Source: Hypholoma sublateritium FD-334 SS-4
Lineage: Eukaryota; Basidiomycota; Agaricomycetes; Agaricales; Strophariaceae
Assembly: GCA_000827495.1 (NCBI GenBank)
Contig: KN817518.1
Span: 1,328,405-1,392,404, forward strand
DNA length: 64,000 bases
Reading direction: 5' to 3'
Under the pieces are notes generated by a model that saw only the letters and a program-made list of their open reading frames with translations, made no database searches and was not told the DNA's origin. Made by a program: the position numbers and the translations under genes. This document shows positions 35,836-48,314 of this stretch, in pieces (within the stretch, counting starts at the first letter, position 1; every line of letters begins with the position of its first letter).

Positions 35836-37683
35836 ATGCCAGAAGGAAAGGAAGCGCGATTGAGGGACCGCAGCATCTCGGGCGACTTCGAGGTCTGTAA
35901 TGCCGATCCGCAAAGCTTTAGTGATGTACTAACGGTCCCCAATCAGGATTCCGACTTCGAGTCGCATGCCGGGGACGCTAATCCGCCCGGTAAACCTGGG
36001 CGTAAGAAAAACCCCAAGTAAGATGCTTTCCCGGGGTCGACTTTTCATCCTAGAAATGTAATTCATGCTTACGCCTCTAGCTCCCAAGCTGCCCGACGCG
36101 ATCAGAATCGTATTGCCCAGAGGGAATTTCGTCTGAGGAAACAACAGAGGGTGAGTCTTACTTGCAGTGATCCATTGTTGTATCAGTCCGAGCTCAACAT
36201 ACCGTCGTCGTTCGCAAGATACGTGACTTGGAGGCTAGAGTTGAGATACTCTCCGGCGGTAAAGATGAGGCCTTGGGTGAAATGCGGAATATAACCAAAG
36301 GTCAGCAATAGTGATGTCACTAGAATGGCTGTTAATTAGCATCCATTCGCTCTAGATTTGATGGCGGAAAACCAAACTCTCCGTAATCTGCTCAAAAGTT
36401 TATCAGCGTTCATTGGAGAAGGTGCTGGCGGTCTCCTTCCTAAGCTCGGCTGGGATCTCACCGACTTTAACGACTTCATCAACAAATCGGAGACCGACAC
36501 CGCTTGGGAAGGCTTCCATAGAAGAAAGAAAGGGCAGAATCCAAACGCGGACGGGGAGAGTTCGAATGCGCCCTCTTCCATGACCCTGCCTTCAAAGAGA
36601 CCTGCCGACGGTGACCCCCTTGGCTCTCGTGCTAAGAAATCCCGCAACGACGAACACGACAAGGACGATCAGAACGGATTCTCTTTGTTAGCCTCGATGT
36701 CAGGTTCCTCGTCTATTCAGCCATCGCTCTATCCTCCGGCACCTCGACTCGAACGCAACGGCATATTCTCGGACATGCTGGGTGGGCCTAACGGGTCTCC
36801 CATGTTCATGCACTCGACCGGTGCACCAGCATCTTCTCAGTATAATGGTGCAGGAGGCTCGAACCTCGATAGATATTCGTCGTCGTACTTGCCTAACGTT
36901 AACATCAACATGGATCACCGGACGTCGTCTTCTTACGACTCACCCTCTACTTCTCTGAGTCAGCACCAGGACGCTAACGACACAAATGGTACCGACGACC
37001 AAGATGGGGAAGACGACCCAAAGAAGAATGAAGCGTATAAATTAATTCAGTGGGTTTATGTCAATGTCAGTCATCCTATTTCTTATAACCTGTTACTGTT
37101 ACAGTTATCATCTGGAGAACTACAAGCGGAATACTTCGTATTGCCTTCCCGCTTCTCTCCGGCCGACCATTGTGCAAAGGTAAGTCAGTCCAATTATTAT
37201 GGTAACCTGCAGCACTAAATATAATGCAGAACAATCCCTCATGGTAAACTTTCGAGATGCCTGAACCTCATCCTTCGGAATTGAACTGACACCTAAAATA
37301 TACAGAAAGTATCATGGACGTTGTGTTACATCCAGAACTACGGGATCGCATGATTTTGCTGCGACGTATGGACTGCATCTATCTGTTGCAACTGGATAAA
37401 TGCTAACATTATTGATAGAACGTTTCGAACTGGCTGATTGCATGATGGATCTTCGCAAGTCGGTAATTATACATGGTGATGATGTCCTTGCGCATAGCAA
37501 TTGGGAAGTCGGGGAGCAGTTCATTCGGAAATATAAGTGAGTTTTGCTTCAAAGTACCCGCAACATTTTCTGACAAGCTTCAGTTTCCTCATTGACGCAC
37601 CTATATTGAAAATCACGAATCGTTGGAGACGAGAGAGAGGTGAACCTGAGTTGGTTCTTCCAGATGACCGAATAGGCGCTTAG
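35836..37683 (+). CDS. bZIP transcription factor with DUF3425-like C-terminal domain
   Basis: Starts MPEGKEARLRDRSISGDFEV. Introns then join KPGRKKNPN to SQAARRDQNRIAQREFRLRK and QQR to IRDLEARVEILSGG. This gives the basic region with Yap/Pap1-type NRIAQREFR, followed by a leucine-zipper-like helix (KDLMAENQTLRNLLKSL). The middle is Ser/Asn/Asp-rich. The C-terminal part has the DUF3425-type blocks YHLENYKRNTSYCLPASLRP, MDVVLHPELRDRMILL, VIIHGDDVLAHSNWEVGEQF and LKITNRWRRERGEPELVLPD. About eight short introns. TAG at 37681-37683. In ascomycetes such proteins act in stress and nutrient responses. The target here is unknown. Confidence 0.86.
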
Positions 37684-37797
37684 TTTCAGTGATACGGTCC
37701 GGGCGTATGTAAAGGACTATCTGTACTGTATATCTGTCTATCTATCAAAGGGATTGGTATTGGTAATAGAGAATCTTTGTTGTAAAACCTACCTACA

Positions 37798-38152
37798 TCA
37801 CCAAGAAGCCTTGTTGACTCCAGGAAGTTCGCCAGCCAATGCCTTGAGACGGAATTGGAACTGCATGCGAGTCTGAGCGACAGAAGCGGGGAAACCACGC
37901 AAATTCACGCACCCTCGACAAACCAAACTCTGAGATGATACCCCGACCCCTCCCTGACTCAACACAGCGGTTTTTGACGGTGGTGGGGCGCGTGTAGCGC
38001 TCGAATGTGTTCAGCTGCAGCTGGGCGTGATGGCGCACCTGGGGCGACAGGGTTTCGTTCCGGGCGACGAAGAGATATGCCCGGCGGGCAATTTCACTTG
38101 CACGGACGCCGTGGCGCGCTTTGATATCACGAATGACGCGGGCGTTGGGCAT
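37798..38152 (-). CDS. MRP2: mitochondrial small ribosomal subunit protein uS14m
   Basis: Two exons. The start is MPNARVIRDIKARHGVRASE, then AQLQLNTFERYTRPTTVKNR and CVESGRGRGIISEFGLSR. An intron of about 55 bases joins to FQFRLKALAGELPGVNKASW, the invariant uS14 end. TGA at 37798-37800. About 101 residues, as expected for the mitochondrial form. An in-frame ATG at 38266 would add 38 residues and cannot be excluded, but the shorter start matches family length. Confidence 0.92.
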
Positions 38153-38397
38153 GGTGTGGGGAGACGTGGTGAAGCCGCCGGGGACGAGCAAATTCAGTGT
38201 CTCGTGGTGCAAATAGGCGCAAACACGGTGCGAATCGGAAACGGGCGCGGCCGAGGTCTTCGCCATTCACCATCAGCAGCGAGGAGGCACGGAACTCTAC
38301 GAGGTCCTGCCATTGGATAGATATGTATATATGCTAGGTGCGCCCGCATTCTCTCGCCGCTGTGCGCGCGCAGGCACTTACAGGCTCTCTGTAGAGA

Positions 38398-38640
38398 ATG
38401 TCCATCCATAAAGTCCTCCGCCTAACTCAACGCCGCTCGTTCGTGTCCACCCTCTTCGGGTTCACCTTCGTCGCTGCATGCCTCACCGTCTCTGCGTCGA
38501 ACATTCTTCCGTGCCCCGTGAGGCCTGACCGCACCCGGTTCTCTGACGGCGATGCCGGGTCGTCGATGGACAACACCGAGGTGAAGGTGGTCAAGCGCCC
38601 CCACAGGTGGATCGCAGAAAAAGCATTCAACGAACGATGA
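38398..38640 (+). CDS. small single-pass membrane protein, probably mitochondrial
   Basis: An 80-residue open frame without introns. It starts MSIHKVLRLTQRRSFVSTLF, a basic, Ser-containing N-terminus, and runs into a hydrophobic segment (LFGFTFVAACLTVSA, residues 19-33). Then comes NILPCPVRPDRTRFSDGD and a basic end with KVVKRPHRWIAEKAF. The pattern (positive start, one helix, CPxRP loop, basic tail) resembles small inner-membrane proteins, but I do not recognise a named family. It is divergent from uS14m with 245 bases between starts, which may mean joint regulation of two mitochondrial genes. Confidence 0.55.
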   Translation: MSIHKVLRLTQRRSFVSTLFGFTFVAACLTVSASNILPCPVRPDRTRFSDGDAGSSMDNTEVKVVKRPHRWIAEKAFNER

Positions 38641-38741
38641 AATCACCAACACCCGCTGTGCCATTTCCTATACGCTTTCACAAACACATCAAACAGGATG
38701 GAGATTCGAAGACATTCAAATCTTCTCGAAATCTAGTAGAG

Positions 38742-38779
38742 ATACAACAAGTATTTATACAGCGCAATTAATCGCGTTC
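38742..38779. repeat. direct repeat copy 1 (duplicated MFS 3' end)
   Basis: 38 bases nearly identical (four differences) to 38880-38917. Starts atacaacaagtattt. This copy lies in the convergent intergenic space. Confidence 0.75.
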
Positions 38780-38879
38780 ATCTCCACTTTCCGATATGTG
38801 CGCATTCACACCGAGCACACACACCACACAAGATATGAAATCGAAACGCTTTTCGAATGTTTATGGAATTTATATAAAA

Positions 38880-38917
38880 ATACAACAAGTATTTGTACAA
38901 CGCAGTTAATTGCGTTC
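38880..38917. repeat. direct repeat copy 2, overlaps the MFS stop codon
   Basis: 138 bases from copy 1. It includes the TAA of the MFS gene (38906-38908) within the near-palindrome gcagttaattgc. Confidence 0.75.
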
Positions 38918-41636
38918 GCCGTCTGTGCTTCCATTCTCCTGACTTCGATAGCGCTGTTGTTCCTCTTCCGCCGGGGTCCCTCTGGCGCCGATTAGCTGCG
39001 GGAGAGCGACATCTGGGAAAACGACATACGGTAAATGGCTCTCTTGGATTGGCAGACATGCTAGAAATCCGAGAAAGTTGAATGCGGCTTGGCATATAAA
39101 AACGACGCGTAAGGCGTCTGCGTACGAGTCCACTGCCGCTTTTCGATGGTGTGGCTCTAGTTGGGGTATAATTTGTGCTGTGTGTCTGTCGGCTGGTCAG
39201 CCGAGAGCGCGCACTGCGAGCGAGGGAGGTATTACCGGATAGCATATATAATCTAGAAGCGCGCGCGTCACAGATCTGGCGCGGTGATACGGAGCAGGGA
39301 AACACACGTACTTGGGCTGCGTTCGGGCCTTGTATTCGTTCCCGCAATTTCTTCACGAGCACGGCCTGCAGGACGGCGCCGCTTAGGCTGACACCCAGCA
39401 CTTGCCCGGTGGTTCTGAAAAGGTAAGTGACTAGAACGGAGGGTCAAACTAAAAATCATACTTTATCGCCAGCAAGACCACGTACTTCCGATGGCAACAG
39501 ACATGTCCTCCTTGAAGACGCCGGCGATCATCGCCTGCGACGGACAGACATCTGGGGTGAGCACGGCACAGCAGAACGCACGGAGAGGTAAAAGCCCACA
39601 ATTAATGTGCTCGTGATGAAGCTCGCCATGCCGAAGCCCTGCGGGATGAGGTCGATCCACAGGTGGAACGCGGACGTGCGCTCGTTCCACAGGCTCGCGA
39701 GCACGCTCGCGAGGATGGCCATGGCGCAGGACACGAGCGTCAGCGTATACAATTTGCCCGTGCGGCGCATTAGCCTGCGGCCGTACCGCATCAGAATAAC
39801 CCACCCAGGGTACGGGAGAGCACGCACCAGCCCGCAAAGACGCTGCCAGTCGAGATGGCGATCTAAACCCGATCAAAACATGCCCGTTTTTCCAGAAAGA
39901 ACGGGGCGAGCAAAAAACTCACGGAGTGCGGCATTAGGTGGAGCCCTGGGGAACACCTGTGAGACGCTAATGTGCGCAGGAGACGGAGGATGACATACCA
40001 GCTACCGCGGACGAGTCCAGCCGGACGGCGGAGAAATACTAGTTCTTCCATGAGAATTAACGATTCGCAGCGAAGTGGACAGCGGCCTACCAGGGGGGCG
40101 TTGTACAGCTATCACACGCAGAACATGAGTACGCGCGCTGCGGCAGGTATAAGAACGTCAGCTCACCATAGAAAATGCAGACATACTCGTGAAAAGGTTA
40201 GAAACGGCGACAGCCAGCGGTGTCCGCTGGGTGATCAGGCGCAGTGGCATGACGGGGTACGGGGCATAGTGTTTCTCAACTAGAACGAAAAGGAAGCCAA
40301 AGATGATGCTCGCGAGCAGAAGACAAACGATTAGCGGGTGGTCCCAGTCCATTTCTTCGGTCGACTTGAGGCTGAAGCCGAGTAGCAGGCAGCCGACGGC
40401 GCCGACGAGCGTGATCGAGCCGAGGAAGTCAATGCGACGCAGCTTGTCTGACAGGCTCTGGTTCTGCACCTCGTCGGGGAGCTGTATGTTGACTTTTGTG
40501 GCGACGACGATGAAGCTGAATGCCAGCAGGGGCGCCTGGCGATAATATTAGCACCGAAGCGCCGTGGGCCAGTGTCACGGACCAACAAACCTGCATGTAG
40601 AAAGCACTTCTCCTGAAGGGACGCGGATAAATTTAGCGCTGGGCGAGGGGCGATCGTGAGTGAACGCACCATCCAAACATGTCATTTACCCATCCGCCGA
40701 GGGGCCCACCTAAGCCTGCCCCCAGGCCGAACAATCTAAGGCACTCGTTTGTTCACTCCCACCATCTCGCGGGGACGGCCACGACTCACATGTTCGCCAT
40801 GCCCTGGTACAGCCCGCGCTGCTTCCTGCGCGTCCCTCAGCACACATCGGAACATGGGAAACGGACAACGCACAAGGGGATGAGGTCGGTCACCGCGATG
40901 CTGGACACTGCGGGGAGACACGGGTCAGGAGCCCGCCGGGGCGCGCGCAGCGGGTGGGTGCACGGTACCTGTCATGACACTAGGGGCTGGCAGTCAGATC
41001 GGGGTGGCACGACGGCGCGCGAGATGGACTGACCCTCCGCCTCCCATGCCGGCGACCGCGCGGGCGGCGATGAGCGCGTTCATGGACGGCGCGGCGCCGC
41101 ACGCGAGCGTGCCGAAGCCTGCGTGCGCGAGATGAATGTATGGGCGCATTGCCTATTTCGGTCCGGCTCACCAAACAGCGTTAGCGCGAGCAGCATGGCG
41201 CCCTTGCGCCCGAGGATGTCCGCGAGGCGGCCTGCAGGCGGTGAGCGCGTGCGTGCGGACGTGCACAGGGGGCGACTGACCGTACAGCGGGGTGAAGCAG
41301 CACACGGAGAGGAGGTAGGCCGTGCCGATGTACGACGCCTGGTTCGAGGCGTTGAACTCGCTCCCGATCGGCGTCAGCAGCGTGGCGACGACGGTGCCTG
41401 CAACAGCCTGCTCAGCGCGCGGACCTGGGGACAACGGGGGACGCACCGTCAAAGGCGCCCAGGAGGACTGCGGACCAGAGGCCGACGAGGATCCAGCGGA
41501 CCTGGCCGGGGGAGAACTTGGTGGGTGCGGGTGCTTGCGGGGACGCAGGGGTGTTGACGTCATCCGTCGAGTGGTAGGACGGGGGCCTCTCGGAGAGCAG
41601 GGAACGCGTCTCGACGGGGGGAAGCGTGCGTTCCAT
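38906..41636 (-). CDS. MFS transporter, DHA2 type (Vba/Fnx1-like)
   Basis: Members of this group export or sequester amino acids in vacuoles, or pump drugs. The start MERTLPPVETRSLLSERPPS gives a cytosolic N-terminus. It is followed by VRWILVGLWSAVLLGAFD (helix 1), ASNQASYIGTAYLLSVCCFT and LYG then RLADILGRKGAMLLAL, the MFS signature between helices 2 and 3. Later come QGMANM and LFGLGAGLGGPLGGWVND. The middle loop has SLSDKLRRIDFLGSITLVGA. The end has AAVDSYADALRVVFICQAAF and LACLPIQESHLP, then a charged tail to TAA at 38906. Twelve or more introns. Joins near 39190-39330 are unresolved. Substrate cannot be told. Confidence 0.85.
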
Positions 41637-43642
41637 CGATGGGTGCTGCTGGAATGCGTGCGCTGGACTTTATAGCACGCGTATCCCTGCCCGCCTAGAC
41701 AAATGCAACTTGGCGCACAGAGGGTCGGGCGCTGGGCGGAAGCTACGAAAAGTCCGGGTGGGTGGAACGAGGCGAGCAGTCCATGCTCACAGATTTTTGA
41801 GCCTTTTCGCATGTCGACTGCAGATCTTAGCTGTGGTCATTTTCCGTACCCATCGGTCGTCCACCGGCTCGCGGTCAGCTCCCGGCGCCGAATTCCGACA
41901 TATTCGGTAGGCTCCATCGCAGTCCCGCCGCCGTTTGACACCCCGCCGGGCGGTGCGTCTGCACACACAGCGCCGCCGCGCGCGACGTCATCGTCGACGA
42001 TCCCTGCGCAAGGACGCGCTCCAGCCTTGGCACCACCGCCCGCCCCCCGCGTTCCCGTGGCGTCTAAATATCGCCGGAAATCCAGCGTTGATCAATTTCC
42101 ATTGATGCACGTCCGGATTTGCCTTTTTTCACGGTGGCTTACTTGAACATTACTGGCCTGCAGGGGCAGCGCGCTCAGCGCCATCTGCACAGTTTCTAAG
42201 CTTCCGACAAATCCTGCATTTTCGCCTCGGCGGCGGCGGGCGGGCCAAATGGGAATTCCATTAAACGCACGGACAGGCGCGTAGAACATACTTCGCAGCA
42301 GCGCTGGATGGAGCTGCTGCACCCGTGGTCAAGTGTCCAGCATATTCTCGAAAGCACGGGCGTGCGCCATATTTAATTGGGACGCTTGGGAAATTGTGGC
42401 ATTATGGCGGAAATTTCGCAAGATAACAGACCTTGAACACCTCGAAGCAGGCCAGAGTTGATCAAGATCGGTCCATTTAAGTCGTGAGCAGGCTGGTATA
42501 AAAAGGAGATCTTCCAAAAGTCCCTGGGTCCAAGTTAAACGTTTAAATAAACCGAATGAATGACATACTATAGGTACTATTATGGCAAGTGCACCGTCCG
42601 CGGCCGATATTAATCGAGCGTGAAATATACATAAGGCATACGGGCGTCCAAGGAAAAAATCCAAGCTGCGTAATGCAGCTCGCATAAAAGGACCGCGTTG
42701 GAGGGCGAAAGAACTGGAAGCAGATCTTTGCTGACCAGCGTCCGAGAGAGTCGAGTCGAGGCCGCATTCGCATAATTCGTCGTCGATCTCGGAGCGCCAG
42801 CGAATCCATAAGGCAATCAGGCTGCAGATGACGCCAGATTGTGGGTCACAAGAGGGGTGGTTGATGCACAGATAACGGAGCCTGGTGACAGTGCGGGAAG
42901 GCACGAACGGATTTACCAGCTAGTGTGGGGAGCGCTGGGCCCATAGTGAGTTATTCACACAGCGAAAGGGAGTGGTTGTGCGTGCGTAAGCCAGCGATGT
43001 TGCAGGAGGCTGGGTACACGAGCCAGCAGCCGGCGGACGGAGGCAGCATTTTGAGCGAGGCGATGCGGCGGTGGCTCACATCGGAGTCTCGAAACCTGAC
43101 ACAGCACAACGACAATTTTCTGATGACAAGTTTAAGCATTCGCTAGAGGCTGATAAATAGCCTTCCAGCGCGGGGTGGGAGGGGTATAAAGGCCTGGCTG
43201 CACGGAGGGCTGGAGGCACGCAACCGCTTGTTCCAGTGACTCGACCTTGCATTTGAACGAGATTTGGCGACCAGTTCCGTTTCGCACGCGCCCTGGGCAG
43301 ATTTCAAGGCTTGACGCGTGAGTGGAGACGGCTGTCGCGTCGCTGGGCGCGGCGATGAGAGATGGGACTGAAGTGGCAGAAAGCAAGCGCTGGCTGTCTG
43401 GCGATCATGTGCTGGGACTGCGACACGTGAACGGCAGCCGCAGCGAACCCAGGCACGTTGTGTGGAATATTAAAGGCTGGAAGATCGCGAAGGGCGAGCT
43501 GGAGAAGACCGGAGAAGGCAACGGTGGAGATGAGTATAATTGGGCCGGACAATCAGTTTTGTCAGGGCTCGGTCTTACATAAGAAAATGGATTTGCTGCA
43601 TTTAACCGACGTACCCACCGCCCCTTGCCACCGTCCGTCCCC
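41637..43642. other. 2 kb divergent intergenic (MFS and kinase promoters)
   Basis: Lies between two genes read away from each other. Several TATA-like and AT-rich short runs (gtataaaaag near 42495, ggtataaagg near 43183). No coding exon supported. Confidence 0.45.
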
Positions 43643-45935
<2,293 letters not shown>

Positions 45936-46131
45936 CGGGGATAGCCGATGTATCTGAGATCTGGCGGAGGCATCTGATATACCAATGCATGTGCTCCTTT
46001 GTTTGGCCTCGGCGCCTCGGGTATCTGAGATCCACCGCGACCCTGCCGAACGCAGCGATTACGTACGTCGGAACTCTCCCTTTCTCCACCGCAACGATTG
46101 AAATACGGCGGACGCAGACAGCTCACCGCCA

Positions 46132-48314
46132 ATGGCAGATCTCTACCCGCCGCGCACCTACTATCCGCCCCAGCTCATGTCCGCCGGCTCCTCCAACAAC
46201 TCGGACGACGACCAGCCCCCGTCGCCGAGCAAGAGCAATGACCAGCCCCAGAAGGCGGAGGCGAAGCCCCAGGCGACGTTTCTCACCAAGCTGTACAAGT
46301 GCGTCTGCAGCAATTACAATGTTCGTCGCTGACGCGCGTCCAGCCTGCTCGAGCGCCCCGAGAACCAGCACATGATTCGCTGGGACCCCGCCGGCGAGCA
46401 CATCATCGTCGAGCGGCCCGAGCAGCTCGCGCTGCATGTGCTCCCCAGCATCTACCGCCAGTCGCGCTTCGCCAGCTTCTCGCGCCAGCTCAATGTGCGT
46501 GCCCACCTCTGCCTTCGACCCCCGCTGACGCAGCGCAGATCTACGGGTTCATGCGCAAGGTGAACCTGCGCAACGTCGACCCGGCGATCGACGACCCGGA
46601 CGCAAGCACCTGGTGTCCGTCGCGTCCCTCTCTCGTCTTATCGCCGCTTATTTTTGTGCAGCCCACCCCACGCTCAACCGCCACTCGCCCCCGGACGTCG
46701 TCGCAAATTTCAAGCGCCGCGTCCCGCCGCGCCTGCCCAAGCCGCGCAAGCGCGACGCCCAGGAGCAGGTCGCCATCTCGCCCGCCCGCCCGGCCCTCGG
46801 CATGGGCCCCGTCCCGCTCACCGTCCCCTCCTCCGTCGCCCACCCGTCCCACAAGCTCGCCCCCGGCGCAATGGCCGGCCGCGCCCGCGGCTTCTCCGCC
46901 CCGGGCTCCTTCACCCCGCTCACCCAGACCCCCGGCGCGGGCGGCGGCGCGTCCGCCTGGGGCCACAGCTACCGCTCCGCCCTCCCCCCGCTCATGGTCC
47001 CCTCCGACTCCCACCAGCAGAACAACATGTACAGCCATTCCCCGCACACCCTGCATCCGATCACCCCCGCCGACGACGCACCGTCCTCCTTCCACCCCAT
47101 GAACACCTACTCCAGCTCCGCCCGCGACATGGTCGTCCCCTCGTCCCAGCAGTACTCCGCCTACCCCACCGAGCACAACTCCTGGTCCTACCACAGCAAC
47201 TCGTCCAGCCACAACGGCAGCCTCTCGTCCCTGCTCAACCCGAGCAGCAACGGCTACTCCAGGCCCACCCCGACGATCAATACGTCATACGGATCGCCCT
47301 TCTCGTCCATGCCCATGCAGGGCGAGCACAGTGCGTCTTCTCTTTCTCCGGACAGCCGTCCCACCACCGGGTACTCCATGTCCTCGGTCTCGTCCATGCC
47401 CTATCAGGACGACTACTCCCGGCCCAACTCGAGCCACCACAGGCCTATTTCTCCCGCCCGGCCCACCTCAAAAGGATCGGGGTACCCAGCGGGGTCTCTG
47501 CGGGTAGGTCGCGCCCGGCGCCACAGCCAGGCCATAAGTCCATACCCCAGCCCGTACGACCACAACGAGCAGCAGCGGCCCTCCACCTCGCCCCAGCCGC
47601 CCCTCGACTCGGACCACCACAATCCGCACAACGTCCACCCGGGCGGCGGCCTCCCGCGCGTGCGCAGCATGATCCAGCTGCCCGCCGTCGACCCCTACAG
47701 CTTCGCCAACTCCCAGGCCGACTTTGCCTATTCCGCGATCCCGGGCCAGGGGTCCATGGACTCGTCGCTCGGCAACGGCGACGGCGGCGTGAATGCCTGG
47801 GGCGTCCACCACCAGGCGCAGCACAACCGCAATGTGCGCCCGTCGACTTCGACCTCGTCCATCTCTGCCGCGTCCCACACTTCGTCGTCCCAGGCGAACA
47901 CACCCCCCGTCCCCGAAAATTACAACGGCGAGACGGACATAAACCGATGTGAGTCCATGTCACACATTTCTTTTTTGGGCCGGTGTGGGGCCGCATCATG
48001 CTGGGTGCATACAGGGAATCGGGACATGCTATCTCTCCCGGTGTTATGATGATCGACTGTATCGTTTGTCAAGCGTATGCTGCCGCGCCCACCCGGATGC
48101 CCGATCGACGATTGCTGGCGATCGATGGGGGTATTTATCCCCGCACGTACGCGCATTCGCCGGATGCGGAAGCTATCTGCCCAGTCTGGTGTGACGCAAA
48201 ATTTACTGATACCCAGTTTCCTACTCCTTGCCTGCAGTTTCGCCCGACTTTGGCTTTGTTCCAATGAACGAGCACCTGCCGCATCCGTACAACAAGGTCG
48301 CGGAGGGCCTATAG
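46132..48314 (+). CDS. HSF-type DNA-binding transcription factor
   Basis: The ATG at 46132 begins MADLYPPRTYYPPQLMSAG. Exons then form an HSF-type domain: ATFLTKLYNLLERPENQHMI, RWDPAGEHIIVERPEQLALH, LPSIYRQSRFASFSRQLN (recognition helix), IYGFMRKVNLRNVDPAID, and after an intron STWSHPTLNRHSPPDVVANF. No HR-A/B heptad repeat is visible after the domain. A Ser/Pro/His/Tyr-rich region of about 400 residues follows, then a conserved-looking end FSPDFGFVPMNEHLPHPYNK joined by a long intron (about 290 bases, 47950-48237). TAG at 48312-48314. It is more like the Sfl1-type or other HSF-related factors than canonical Hsf1. Targets unknown. Confidence 0.9.

Noticed and set aside
46654..47952. Very long Pro/Arg-rich open frame overlapping the HSF-type gene
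   Set aside because: A GC-rich alternative frame of the same exon. Its composition is an artefact of third-position GC and it has no domain.
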